Source: DASRJX01 sp035649235 (GTDB lineage: Bacteria > Acidobacteriota > Polarisedimenticolia > Gp22-AA2). From it: a DNA stretch of 12,075 nt. Positions within the stretch are counted from its first letter, which is position 1. Each line of letters begins with the position of its first letter. The notes under the pieces were generated by a model. That model searched no databases. It saw nothing but the letters and a program-made list of their open reading frames with translations, and had not been told where the DNA came from. Position numbers and translations under genes: made by a program. Where the stretch lies: positions 1 through 12,075 of the forward strand of contig DASRJX010000068.1 in the NCBI GenBank assembly GCA_035649235.1, written 5' to 3'. Below are positions 1 through 7,118 of the stretch, in pieces.

Positions 1-226
1 CCTTCTCGACCGTCGCCTGGAGACCTTGGATCGCGCTCTTCAGGAGATCGTGGGTCATCGGACGCGGGGTGACGATCTTCTCGATCTGCAGGGCGATGGC
101 GTTGGCTTCGAAGATGCCGACCCAGATCGGGAGCACGGACGGTCCGGCCGGGTCGCGCAGGATGATGATCGGCATGTTGGTGATCGGATCGATCATCAGT
201 CCTTTGATCTTCATTTCGAGTTCCAT
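1..226 (-). CDS. Bifunctional nuclease family (DUF151/BFN) protein, N-terminal part, runs off left edge
   Basis: Reading the reverse strand from an ATG at 226 gives 75 codons with no stop before the window edge. The start MELEMKIKGLMIDP, then LPIWVG at about 33-38, EANAIA at about 40-45 and PRPMTHDLL at about 54-62, is the signature N-terminal half of the DUF151/BFN domain. Family members include plant and bacterial bifunctional nucleases and are also found next to miaB in other bacteria; the cellular role in bacteria is unclear. An in-frame ATG at 232 is possible, but the GAGG box sits only 2 nt from it and 8 nt from the ATG at 226, so 226 is preferred. The gene follows miaB by about 65 bp on the same strand and is probably co-transcribed. 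The C-terminal half lies outside the window, so the family call is firm but completeness is unknown. Confidence 0.85.
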   Translation of the reverse strand, partial: MELEMKIKGLMIDPITNMPIIILRDPAGPSVLPIWVGIFEANAIALQIEKIVTPRPMTHDLLKSAIQGLQATVEK

Positions 227-290
227 GGTCATGGCCTCGGAGCGCCCGCCGGCTGGGCCGGCCTCCTTATAGCCCGGTCGCGGGGCCGAG

Positions 291-1610
291 TCAAGCGGCT
301 GGCGTGGCTTCGAGCGGTTCTCCGGTCAGGGAATGGGCGTGGGCTCGGGAGATTCGGACGTCGAGGAATCCGTTGCGCGTGGGTGCTGTGACCGGCACGT
401 GCACGATGCGGTTGCAGCGGGTGCGCCCCTTGGCGACGCCGTCGTCGAGACGGCTCCTGCCGTCGATGAGAACCTCGAAGGTCCGCCCGACGAGTGCCTT
501 CTGGCGCTCGGCCAGCACCTCGTCCTGAATCGCCAGGAGGCGCTGCAGTCGCTCCAGCTTAACGGGTTCGGGAAGCCCGTCTTTCGCCGCGGCCGCCGGC
601 GTGCCCGGGCGCGGCGAATAGGTGAAGGCGTAGACCTGATCGAAGCGCGCCGCGCGCAGGAGATCGAGCGTTGCGTGGAAATCGCTCTCGGACTCCCCCG
701 GAAACCCGACGATGAGGTCGGTGCTGAAGGCCATGTCCGGGATGTCCCGGCGCAGCGCCTCGATCTTCGAGAGGTACTTCGCCCGGGTGTAGCCGCGCTT
801 CATCGCCCTCAGGACCCGGTCGCTTCCCGACTGCGCCGGCAGGTGGAGGTGGTTGCACACGGTCGGCAGGTCGCGGAACGCCCGCATGATCGCGGAAGTC
901 AGATGTCCGGCGTGCGAGGTCGTGAAGCGGACCCGGCGGACGCCGGGGATGCGATCCACCATGAACAGCAGGCCCGCGAAGTCCGTCTCCCCTTCCCGCC
1001 AGGCATTGACGGTCTGGCCGAGCAGCTCGATTTCGCAGTAGCCTCGAGAGACGAGATCCCTCACCTCCCGCACGATCTCGGCAGCAGGACGGTAGACCTC
1101 CCGTCCGCGCGTGTAAGGCACGATGCAAAAGGTGCAGGTCTTGTTGCATCCCTCCATGACCGTCACGAAGGCACGGGGCCCCGGCGCCCGCGAGGCGGTT
1201 TCGGCAGGGAAAGTGATGGGATCGTCGTCGCGGGCCAAGCTGATGGAGCGCCCGTCGGTGCGGGCCTGCTCGAGCAGGGCGCCAAGGTGCGCGATGTTCC
1301 GGGGGCCCATGACGAGATCGACCCAGGGCGCCCTCCTGAAGATCGTCTCCCCTTCCTGCTGCGCCACGCAGCCGCAGACCCCGATCAGCAGGTCCGGATG
1401 GCGCGCCTTCAGCCGCCGCAGGGCGCCCAGGCGGTTGAAGACCTTGGAGGCGGCCTTCTCGCGGACGCTGCACGTGTTCAGGAGGATCAGATCGGCGGAT
1501 GCGGCGGACTCGGCGGGCCGATAACCGTGCGCGCCCAGGATGCCGGCCATCTTCTCGGAGTCGTGGACGTTCATCTGGCAGCCCCAGGTCTCGATGACGA
1601 AGCGCCTCAC
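291..1610 (-). CDS. miaB: tRNA-2-methylthio-N6-dimethylallyladenosine synthase MiaB
   Basis: Radical-SAM methylthiotransferase that adds the methylthio group to i6A37 of tRNAs reading UNN codons. At 439 residues it has normal family length. The N-terminal UPF0004 domain carries cluster cysteines C11 (in WGCQMN), C47 (NTCSVRE) and C81 (GCVAQ). The radical-SAM motif CxxxCxxC is at C155, C159 and C162, followed by PYTRGRE. The methyl-acceptor region LGQTVNAW is at about 197-204, where most MiaBs have LGQNVN. A TRAM domain with GRTRCNRIVHV fills about 372-435. The start is GTG at 1610, with GGGGAGG five bases upstream, and it overlaps the stop of the HIT gene in a GTGA arrangement, so translation is likely coupled. 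The partner i6A enzyme MiaA is not in the window. The related enzymes RimO and MtaB are less likely, given the MiaB-type start and TRAM motif. Confidence 0.96.
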   Translation of the reverse strand: MRRFVIETWGCQMNVHDSEKMAGILGAHGYRPAESAASADLILLNTCSVREKAASKVFNRLGALRRLKARHPDLLIGVCGCVAQQEGETIFRRAPWVDLVMGPRNIAHLGALLEQARTDGRSISLARDDDPITFPAETASRAPGPRAFVTVMEGCNKTCTFCIVPYTRGREVYRPAAEIVREVRDLVSRGYCEIELLGQTVNAWREGETDFAGLLFMVDRIPGVRRVRFTTSHAGHLTSAIMRAFRDLPTVCNHLHLPAQSGSDRVLRAMKRGYTRAKYLSKIEALRRDIPDMAFSTDLIVGFPGESESDFHATLDLLRAARFDQVYAFTYSPRPGTPAAAAKDGLPEPVKLERLQRLLAIQDEVLAERQKALVGRTFEVLIDGRSRLDDGVAKGRTRCNRIVHVPVTAPTRNGFLDVRISRAHAHSLTGEPLEATPAA

Positions 1611-2152
1611 CGCCGCCTCCCCCGCTCCCCCGCCGCGGCCCGGCGGCGCCGCGCTGACGCACGGCCACCCTCCCTCAGCAGCCGCTGCAGGCGCCGGTAG
1701 GTGATGTCGAGCGACTCCGGGATGACCCGAGTCCCGTGGACCACTGTCATAAAGTTCGTGTCCCCCTCCCAGCGCGGCACCAGATGGAGATGGTAGTGCC
1801 CTTCGATGCCGGCGCCGGCGCTGCGGCCGAGGTTCATCCCGAGGTTGATCCCGGCCGGGTGGTAGGCGGCCCCGAGCGCCCGCTCGCAGCGCACGACGAG
1901 CTGCATCAGCTCGACCAGCGCCTCCTCGCTCGACTCCCCAGGAGACGCCTGGTGCGCGAATGGGACGATCATGAGGTGGCCGTTGTTGTAGGGATACTTG
2001 TTGAGGATGACGAAGTTGCTGCGCCCCCGGTGGAGGACGAGGTGGGCGCGATCGCGGCGCCCGCGGATGGCCCGGCAGAAGACGCAGCCGGCGAGCTTGC
2101 GGCCCTCTGAGGTGACGTAGCGGAGGCGCCAGGGGCTGAACAGCCTGTCCAT
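1607..2152 (-). CDS. HIT-family protein, Ap4A phosphorylase/hydrolase-like
   Basis: A 181-residue histidine-triad protein. Counting from the ATG at 2152, it opens MDRLFSPWRLRYV, followed by CVFC (C23, C26), then LNKYPYNNGHLMIVPFAH (about 51-68), and the triad HYHLHL (H119, H121, H123) followed by VPRWEGDTNFM. This pattern is that of the actinobacterial diadenosine-tetraphosphate phosphorylase Rv2613c and related HIT proteins, which cleave dinucleoside polyphosphates or AMP-linked compounds through a His-AMP intermediate. The exact substrate is inferred. The last 20 or so residues are an arginine/alanine-rich tail beyond the fold. A GTG at 2161 would add three residues; neither start has a convincing Shine-Dalgarno box, and the MDRLF start matches the family better. 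Its stop overlaps the miaB start by 4 nt, and it follows the ihfB-like gene by about 40 bp. Confidence 0.9.
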   Translation of the reverse strand: MDRLFSPWRLRYVTSEGRKLAGCVFCRAIRGRRDRAHLVLHRGRSNFVILNKYPYNNGHLMIVPFAHQASPGESSEEALVELMQLVVRCERALGAAYHPAGINLGMNLGRSAGAGIEGHYHLHLVPRWEGDTNFMTVVHGTRVIPESLDITYRRLQRLLREGGRASARRRRAAAGERGRRR

Positions 2153-2170
2153 GCCGGACACCGTCTCGAA

Positions 2171-2189
2171 CCGGCCGTCCGCCGGCCGG
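2171..2189 (-). other. Short GC-only hairpin between ihfB-like gene and HIT gene
   Basis: The arms CCGGCCG and CGGCCGG (7 bp, 5-nt loop) lie in the spacer just before the HIT start. No T-run follows on the minus strand, so this is not a standard intrinsic terminator. It could limit read-through or translation of the HIT gene, which has a poor ribosome-binding site, or it could be chance in GC-rich DNA. Confidence 0.35.
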
Positions 2190-2192
2190 CGC

Positions 2193-2522
2193 TCAGGAGG
2201 AGGAGCGCTGCGGCGCGGGCTCCGGGCGCAGCGCCGCCGCGTCCGCGGCGGCGTTGATCAGCTCCTTGAGTTCCTTCCCCGGCTTGAAGTAGGGGATCCT
2301 CTTGGCCGGCACGTCCACCTTGTCGCCGGTCTTGGGGTTGCGTCCCTGGCGGGAGCGACGCTGCCGGATCCGGAAGCTCCCGAAGCCGCGCAGCTCGATC
2401 TTGTCGTCGCGCTGGAGCGCCTCCACGATCGAGTCGAAGACGGTGTTGACGATGGCCTCGCTGTGCTTCTTGGTCAACTCGCTGACCCGCGCCACTTCCT
2501 CGACGAGATCCGCCTTCGTCAT
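2193..2522 (-). CDS. ihfB: HU/IHF family DNA-binding protein, IHF-beta-like
   Basis: Small nucleoid protein (109 residues) that binds and sharply bends DNA as a dimer. The helical N-terminus MTKADLVEEVA is followed by GFGSFRIRQR (47-56), RNPKTGDKV with the intercalating proline at P63, and FKPGKELKELIN (79-90). The arm sequence and FKPGKEL resemble IHF-beta more than HU, and placement directly after rpsA is the same as rpsA-ihfB of proteobacteria; this context is why the ihfB symbol is used. A single HU-like homodimer former cannot be excluded. The last 19 residues (Ala/Pro then QRSSS) extend beyond the usual end. ATG at 2522 has GAGGA seven bases upstream. It sits 22 bp after rpsA, probably in the same transcript. 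Confidence 0.9.
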   Translation of the reverse strand: MTKADLVEEVARVSELTKKHSEAIVNTVFDSIVEALQRDDKIELRGFGSFRIRQRRSRQGRNPKTGDKVDVPAKRIPYFKPGKELKELINAAADAAALRPEPAPQRSSS

Positions 2523-2544
2523 GGGGGTGTCCTCGCTGCGACCG

Positions 2545-4398
2545 CTAGGCCTCTTCGCCCTCGTCGTCGTAGACGTCGCCGCGGCGCCGCTTCTCGCGCC
2601 GCCGACCGCCCGCGAGCCCGGCCACCTCTCCGATATTGACGGTGGGGCTCCCCTGGGTGCGCATGAAGGAGCGATAGTCTTCGCGGCTTGCGTCCTGGGT
2701 GGCGGCCTTGATCGAGAGGCCGATCTTCTGCTCCGCGATGTCCATCTTGATGATCTTGGCGGTGATCGCCTGATCGAGGGCCAGCTTGTCGGCCGGCTTC
2801 TCCACCCGCTCCTCGGCGATCTCCGAGACGTGCACGAGGCCTTCGATCCCTTCCTGGATCTCGATGAAGGCCCCGAAATCGGTCAGGCGCACGATCCGCC
2901 CCATGACCAGGTCGCCGATAGCGTGGTTCTTGAAGAACTCTTCCCAGATGTTGGGCTGGAGCTGCTTGATGCCGAGGGAGAGGCGCTGGTTCTCCGTGTC
3001 GATCTTCAGGATCACCGCCTCGACGTCGTCCCCCTTCTTCAGCATCTCGGAGGGGTGCTTGAGCCTCTTGGTCCAGGACATGTCGGAGATGTGGACCAGC
3101 CCGTCGATTCCTTCCTCGACCTCGAGGAAGGCGCCGAAGTCCGTCAGGTTGCGGACCTTCCCGGTGATCCGGGCCCCCTCGTGGTAGCGCTCGCTGATGG
3201 TGTGCCAGGGGTTCGGCTCGGTCTGCCGGAGGCCGAGCGACAGCCGGCGCGCGGTCCGGTCGACGTCCAGCACCACCGCCTCGACCGTGTCCCCCACCGT
3301 CAGCACCTTGGAGGGATGTTTGACGCGCTTCGTCCAGGACATTTCGGAGATGTGGATCAGCCCCTCGACGCCCGGCTCCAGCTCGACGAACGCGCCGTAG
3401 TCGGTCAGGCTGACGACCTTGCCGTGGACGCGCGACTCGCGGGGGTACCGGTCGTCCACGTTCTCCCACGGGTCGGCGGACCGCTGCTTGTGTCCTAGGG
3501 ACACCCGCTCCTTCTCCGCGTCGAACTTCAGGATGACGACCTCGACCTCGTCCCCGACGTTGAACATCTCCGTGGGATGGTTGATGCGTCCCCAGGACAT
3601 GTCGGTCTTGTGCAGCAGGCCGTCGATGCCGCCCAGGTCGATGAACGCGCCGTACTCGGTGATGTTCTTGACCACGCCGCGGACCACCTTCCCCTCCGTC
3701 AGTCCCTCGAGCGTGCGCTTCTTCTTGGAGCTGTTCTCCTCCTCGAGGACCGCCTTGCGGGACAGGACGATGTTGCCGCGCTTGCGGTTGACCTTGATCA
3801 CCCGCATCTGCAGCTCTTTTCCCTTCAGGGCGTCGAGGTTGCGCACCGGGCGGATGTCCACCAGGGACCCCGGCAGGAAGGCGCGTACGCCGATGTCGAC
3901 GGCGAGGCCTCCCTTGATGCGCTCCTTGACGATCCCGGAGACCGCCCGCCCGTCCGTGTAGGCGCGCTCGATCTCCTCCCAGATCTTCATCTTTTCCGCT
4001 TTTTCCTTGGAGAGGACCACGTAGCCGTCGCGGTTCTCCGTCTTCTCGAGCAGCACGTCGATCTCGTCCCCGACAGTGACGTGCGGCGCCCCGTCCGGGC
4101 CCATGAACTCCTCGACGTCGATGATCCCCTCGGACTTGTAGCCGACGTCGACGATGACGCCGGCGGCGCTGACCCTCAGCACCCGTCCGCGGACGACCTC
4201 TCCCTCCGCCAGCGTGCGGAGCGACTGGTCGTACATCTCGATCAGGGCCTGGTATTCGGGATCGGCCGGCTGATCGTCGGCCACGTGCATGAGGCGCAAC
4301 GGCTCTCGCTTCTTGGGATGGCGGGGGGTGGACGGCAGGCTCGGAGGCGGCGCGTCGAGGCCGTCGGTGTGGTCGTCGTTCATGTTTTGCAAGTCCAT
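2545..4398 (-). CDS. rpsA: 30S ribosomal protein S1
   Basis: Protein S1 binds mRNA on the 30S subunit and helps initiate translation of structured or weak-SD messages. The 617 residues contain six S1 OB-fold repeats at about 66-132, 150-216, 235-305, 322-392, 407-479 and 494-565. The first two are divergent, as expected for the ribosome-docking repeats; repeats 3-6 carry the YGAF/FGAF, DGLLHKTDMSW or EGLIHISEMSW, and RLSLG motifs. It is longer than E. coli S1 (557) because of a roughly 45-residue Pro/charge-rich N-terminal extension and a basic-then-acidic tail (RRREKRRRGDVYDDEGEEA). ATG at 4398 is preferred because AAGGAGG lies 11 bases upstream; the ATG at 4383 is too far from it. It has its own strong promoter and an approximately 115-nt leader, and the ihfB-like gene follows 22 bp downstream. 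Confidence 0.97.
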   Translation of the reverse strand: MDLQNMNDDHTDGLDAPPPSLPSTPRHPKKREPLRLMHVADDQPADPEYQALIEMYDQSLRTLAEGEVVRGRVLRVSAAGVIVDVGYKSEGIIDVEEFMGPDGAPHVTVGDEIDVLLEKTENRDGYVVLSKEKAEKMKIWEEIERAYTDGRAVSGIVKERIKGGLAVDIGVRAFLPGSLVDIRPVRNLDALKGKELQMRVIKVNRKRGNIVLSRKAVLEEENSSKKKRTLEGLTEGKVVRGVVKNITEYGAFIDLGGIDGLLHKTDMSWGRINHPTEMFNVGDEVEVVILKFDAEKERVSLGHKQRSADPWENVDDRYPRESRVHGKVVSLTDYGAFVELEPGVEGLIHISEMSWTKRVKHPSKVLTVGDTVEAVVLDVDRTARRLSLGLRQTEPNPWHTISERYHEGARITGKVRNLTDFGAFLEVEEGIDGLVHISDMSWTKRLKHPSEMLKKGDDVEAVILKIDTENQRLSLGIKQLQPNIWEEFFKNHAIGDLVMGRIVRLTDFGAFIEIQEGIEGLVHVSEIAEERVEKPADKLALDQAITAKIIKMDIAEQKIGLSIKAATQDASREDYRSFMRTQGSPTVNIGEVAGLAGGRRREKRRRGDVYDDEGEEA

Positions 4399-4514
4399 TC
4401 GGTTGGGTTCCTCCTTCTTGGATTTCGTGGTCGTGGTCCTCTCGTTCTCTGCGCTGTGCGCCGTCAGACCTCGCCCCGGCGCCTTCGACGCCCTTCTACG
4501 ACTCTTGCCGGGAT
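4399..4514 (-). promoter_or_regulatory. rpsA 5' leader with Shine-Dalgarno site
   Basis: If transcription starts about 7 nt after the -10 box, the rpsA mRNA has a leader of roughly 115 nt containing no convincing ORF. A strong AAGGAGG lies at 4410-4416, 11 nt from the ATG. Near the middle, GCGCC and GGCGC arms could pair across a loop of about 15 nt. In E. coli the rpsA leader is the target of S1 autorepression; the same here is inference only. Confidence 0.45.
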
Positions 4515-4520
4515 TCGGCG

Positions 4521-4549
4521 ATCATACGAACCGACCCCTGGCCTGTCAA
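4521..4549 (-). promoter_or_regulatory. Sigma70-type promoter for rpsA operon
   Basis: On the minus strand a perfect -35 TTGACA (4549-4544) is separated by exactly 17 bp from the -10 TATGAT (4526-4521). Just upstream of the -35 lies an AT-rich stretch (4551-4570, with AAAACAAAGTTTTT) resembling an UP element, conspicuous in this GC-rich sequence. The bases after the -10 (CGCCG) form a GC-rich discriminator, as in growth-rate- and stringently controlled ribosomal promoters; that control is inferred. It lies in the only sizeable gap of the minus-strand block, between hisC and rpsA. Confidence 0.85.
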
Positions 4550-4583
4550 GGGGAAAAACTTTGTTTTCATTGGATTACGGGGG

Positions 4584-5702
4584 TCAGAAGCGGTCTTGGG
4601 CGCCACCGCCAGAGGACTGCAGGACCTGGTCGAGCGCTTCCAGGAACCGCTGGTTCTCGCGGTGGGTGCCGATCGTGACCCGCACGGCATCTTTGTAGCC
4701 GTAGGCCTCCATCGGCCGCACGATGACCCCCTGGCGCAGCAGTTTCTGGTGCATCTCTTCGCCGCCCATTCCGGTCCGGACCAGGACGAAGTTGGCGACA
4801 GACGGGACGAAATCGAGGCGCCGCCGGGCCAGCTCGGCCTGGAGGTAGAGGCACTCGCGGGCATTTTCCGCCCGGGACCGGGCGACGTGCTCGGAGTCCT
4901 CCAGGGCGGCCAAAGCGCCTGCCTGCGCCAGTGCCGAGGTGTTGAAAGGCGAGCGCACCGCCTCCAGGGCGCGGGCGACGTCGACGGACGTGATGCCGTA
5001 GCCCACCCGCAGGCCGGCCAGGCCGTGGATCTTGGAGAACGTCCGCAAGACGAGCACGTTCTGTCCGTCGCGGAGCAGGTCCAGGCAGTCCGGGTAGTCG
5101 GGGGCCTGGACGTAGTCGAAGTAGGCCTCGTCGACGATGGTCAGGACGTGGGGCGGTACGCGTGCCAGATAGGCCGTCACGGCTTCTCTCCCCACGAAGG
5201 TGCCCGTGGGGTTGTTCGGATTGCCGATGTACACCAGGGCGGTCCGGGCATCGCAGGCGGCGGCCATGGCGAGCAGGTCGTGCCGGTCGTCCCGCAGCGG
5301 CACGGAGACCAGGGGGGCGTTCATCGCCAGGACGGCGATGCGGTACATGATGAAGGCGGGATCGGCGACGACCGCGGTCCGGCCGGCGCCCAGGAAGGTC
5401 TTGGCGACGATCTCCACGATCTCCGTAGAGCCGTTCCCGAGAACCACCTGGGAGGGCGCGAACCCATGCCTCGACGAGAGGGCCTGCCGCAGGATGTAGC
5501 CGCTGCCGTCCGGGTAGCGGTGGACCCGGGCGGCCTCGCGGTGGATCGCCTCCACCGCGCGCGGCGAGGGCCCCTGGGGGTTCTCGTTGCTCGCCAATTT
5601 GACAATGTCCGGGAGCCCTGTCTGGCGGGCGGCCTCCTCGAGCGGCTTGCCCGGGACGTAGGGTGCGATGCGCAGGACGTGATCAGGAATCCGCAGGCTC
5701 AT
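4584..5702 (-). CDS. hisC: Histidinol-phosphate aminotransferase (HisC family), possibly aromatic aminotransferase
   Basis: PLP-dependent fold-type I aminotransferase of 372 residues, normal for HisC, which converts imidazole-acetol phosphate and glutamate to histidinol phosphate. Visible motifs are LASNENPQGPSP (36-47), HRYPDGSG (61-68), NPNNPTG (161-167), DEAYFDY (191-197) with the pyridine-binding D191, the Schiff-base lysine K224 in TFSKIHGLAGLRVGYG, the phosphate-binding R232, and R341 in RVTIG, which binds the substrate carboxylate. ATG at 5702 overlaps the rluB stop as ATGA, with AAGGGGG a few bases upstream. No other his gene is present. Its place upstream of rpsA and near trpS recalls the aromatic supraoperon, in which a HisC paralogue serves phenylalanine/tyrosine synthesis, so aromatic-transaminase activity is a real alternative. 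No clear terminator follows. Confidence 0.9.
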   Translation of the reverse strand: MSLRIPDHVLRIAPYVPGKPLEEAARQTGLPDIVKLASNENPQGPSPRAVEAIHREAARVHRYPDGSGYILRQALSSRHGFAPSQVVLGNGSTEIVEIVAKTFLGAGRTAVVADPAFIMYRIAVLAMNAPLVSVPLRDDRHDLLAMAAACDARTALVYIGNPNNPTGTFVGREAVTAYLARVPPHVLTIVDEAYFDYVQAPDYPDCLDLLRDGQNVLVLRTFSKIHGLAGLRVGYGITSVDVARALEAVRSPFNTSALAQAGALAALEDSEHVARSRAENARECLYLQAELARRRLDFVPSVANFVLVRTGMGGEEMHQKLLRQGVIVRPMEAYGYKDAVRVTIGTHRENQRFLEALDQVLQSSGGGAQDRF

Positions 5703-6469
5703 GCGGCCCCCTTCAGCCGGGCGACCTCCGCGGGCGTCAGCGCCCGGAACTCGCCCGGGTGGAGCTCCCGGTCGGAGATCGTCCCGATCGCGGTGCGTCG
5801 CAGCTTCAGGACCGGATGCCCGAGCCGCTCGAACACGCGCCGCAGCTGGTTGCGCCGGCCTTCATACAGGACGACTTCCAGCCAGCTGTTGCTCTGCGAG
5901 GAGACCCGGGCGACCGGCGCCGGCAGGGTCCGCCGGCCATCCAGGAACAGCCCGCGGCGCACCGCCTCGAGCACCTGCCGCCCCACCAGCCCCTTGACCT
6001 TGACGCGGTAGACCCGCGGGACGTGGTTCCGCGGGTGGGTCAGCCTGAGCGCCAGGTCGCCGTCGTTGGTGAGAATGATGAGCCCCTCGCTGTCCCAGTC
6101 CAGCCGGCCGACCGGGAAGACCCGTTCCTTCACGCCGCGCAGGCAGTCGATGACCGTGGGCCGGCCGGCCGGATCGCGAACGGTCGAAAGGCAGCCCCGG
6201 GGCTTGTGCAGCAGGAAGTAGACCCGGCGCTCGAGCCTCCCCACGGCCGCCCCGTCGAGGCTCACGCGATCGCGCGCGGGGTCGACTTTCGTCCCCAGGG
6301 TCGTGACCACCCGCCCGTTGACCGCGACGCGTCCCGCCTGGATCAGGCGCTCGGACTCCCGCCGCGAGGCGACGCCGGCGGCCGCCATGAGCTTCTGCAG
6401 CCGGACGCCCTCCCGTCCCTCAGGAGTCGTCGCCGTCTTCTTCGCGCTCGGTGTCGTCTTCGGTCGCAT
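5699..6469 (-). CDS. rluB: 23S rRNA pseudouridine synthase, RsuA/RluB/E/F family
   Basis: Converts a specific uridine to pseudouridine in rRNA; family members next to scpB are usually RluB (23S, helix 89 region). The 256 residues comprise a basic N-terminal tail (1-20), an S4 RNA-binding domain (about 22-70, VRLQKLMAAAGVASRRESE), and the catalytic domain starting YFLLHKPRG (84-92), with the catalytic aspartate D124 in GRLDWDSEGLIILTNDG. EGRRNQLRRVF and the C-terminal GEFRALTPAEV complete the family pattern. ATG at 6469 has GAGGA eight bases upstream and there is no suitable later start before the S4 domain, so the 50-nt overlap with the end of scpB appears real. scpA-scpB-rluB is a widely conserved order. 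The exact target uridine is not shown by the sequence. Confidence 0.92.
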   Translation of the reverse strand: MRPKTTPSAKKTATTPEGREGVRLQKLMAAAGVASRRESERLIQAGRVAVNGRVVTTLGTKVDPARDRVSLDGAAVGRLERRVYFLLHKPRGCLSTVRDPAGRPTVIDCLRGVKERVFPVGRLDWDSEGLIILTNDGDLALRLTHPRNHVPRVYRVKVKGLVGRQVLEAVRRGLFLDGRRTLPAPVARVSSQSNSWLEVVLYEGRRNQLRRVFERLGHPVLKLRRTAIGTISDRELHPGEFRALTPAEVARLKGAA

Positions 6470-7118
6470 CTTCGAATTCCTCGTCGTTCGCCGGTCCCGT
6501 GTCGTCGTCCTCCTCGAAGGGACCGCCGCGCGCCGCGAGAACGCCCTGAACGGGCAGGCTGAGGGAGGCGGCCAGGGCGCCGAACTCCTCCAGGGTCGGC
6601 AGATCGGACAGCGAATCCAGCCCGAAGTGGGACAGAAACTCGGGCGTGGTGCCGTAGAGGATCGGCTTGCCCACCACCTTCTTGCGGCCGACGACGCGCA
6701 GCAGCTTCTTGTCGAGGAGATTCTGCAGCACCCCCACCGGATCGGTGCCTCGGATTGCCTGGATCTCGGGCGTGGTGATCGGCTGCCGGTAGGCCACGAT
6801 CGCCAGGGTCTCGAGTGCCGCGGGAGAGAGCCGGCGGCGGTGGCGCGAGCGGAACAGGGCGCGCACCCACTCGCCCAGCTCGGACCGCGTGGTCATCCGG
6901 TAGCCCCCGGCCACGCGGATGACTTGAAGTCCCCGGTCGGGGGACTCCCAGAGCGCCGCCACGTCGTCGAGGGCCGACTGCAGGGTCTCGCGGCCTTCGT
7001 CCGGGAACAGGTCTTCGAGGTCGTCGAGGGTCAGCGGCTCCTCGGCGGCGAAGACGAGCGCCTCGACGATGGCCCGCAGGCGCGCGCCGCCGATGGATGG
7101 TGCGCCGGGTTCAGACAT
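6420..7118 (-). CDS. scpB: Segregation and condensation protein B
   Basis: Winged-helix partner of the SMC-ScpA complex that compacts and helps segregate the chromosome; it dimerises and binds the central part of ScpA. The 232 residues include an N-terminal winged helix (about 12-90) and a second (about 97-180) with SPAALETLAIVAYRQPIT, EIQAIRGTDP, LLDKKLLRVVGR and the end GKPILYGTTPEFLSHFG. After about 205 the chain is a strongly acidic tail (EEDDD...EREEDGDDS), of a kind seen in many ScpBs. ATG at 7118 overlaps the scpA stop by 8 nt and has GAGGGGAG nine bases upstream. The 3' 50 nt also encode the start of the pseudouridine synthase in another frame. Confidence 0.95.
   Translation of the reverse strand: MSEPGAPSIGGARLRAIVEALVFAAEEPLTLDDLEDLFPDEGRETLQSALDDVAALWESPDRGLQVIRVAGGYRMTTRSELGEWVRALFRSRHRRRLSPAALETLAIVAYRQPITTPEIQAIRGTDPVGVLQNLLDKKLLRVVGRKKVVGKPILYGTTPEFLSHFGLDSLSDLPTLEEFGALAASLSLPVQGVLAARGGPFEEDDDTGPANDEEFEDATEDDTEREEDGDDS

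Noticed and set aside
333..1700. 455-codon plus-strand open frame opposite miaB
   Set aside because: It lies wholly antisense to a well-supported miaB. The composition (Arg, Asp, Gly, Leu rich, no motif) is typical of shadow frames in GC-rich DNA.
3050..3360. Similar DNA stretches within rpsA
   Set aside because: Explained by homologous S1 repeats 4 and 5 (HISEMSWTKR and HISDMSWTKR), not by a separate repeat element.
2302..3498. 398-codon plus-strand open frame opposite ihfB/rpsA
   Set aside because: Antisense shadow of rpsA; its apparent internal repetition just mirrors the S1 repeats.
4550..4572. AAAAC/GTTTT arms after hisC as a possible terminator
   Set aside because: Only a 5-bp AT stem with a 3-nt loop, no GC stem, and it overlaps the upstream part of the rpsA promoter; better read as an UP-like element.
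4596..6011. 471-codon plus-strand open frame opposite hisC and rluB
   Set aside because: Antisense to two genes with full motifs; no recognisable domain, and it crosses the gene boundary.
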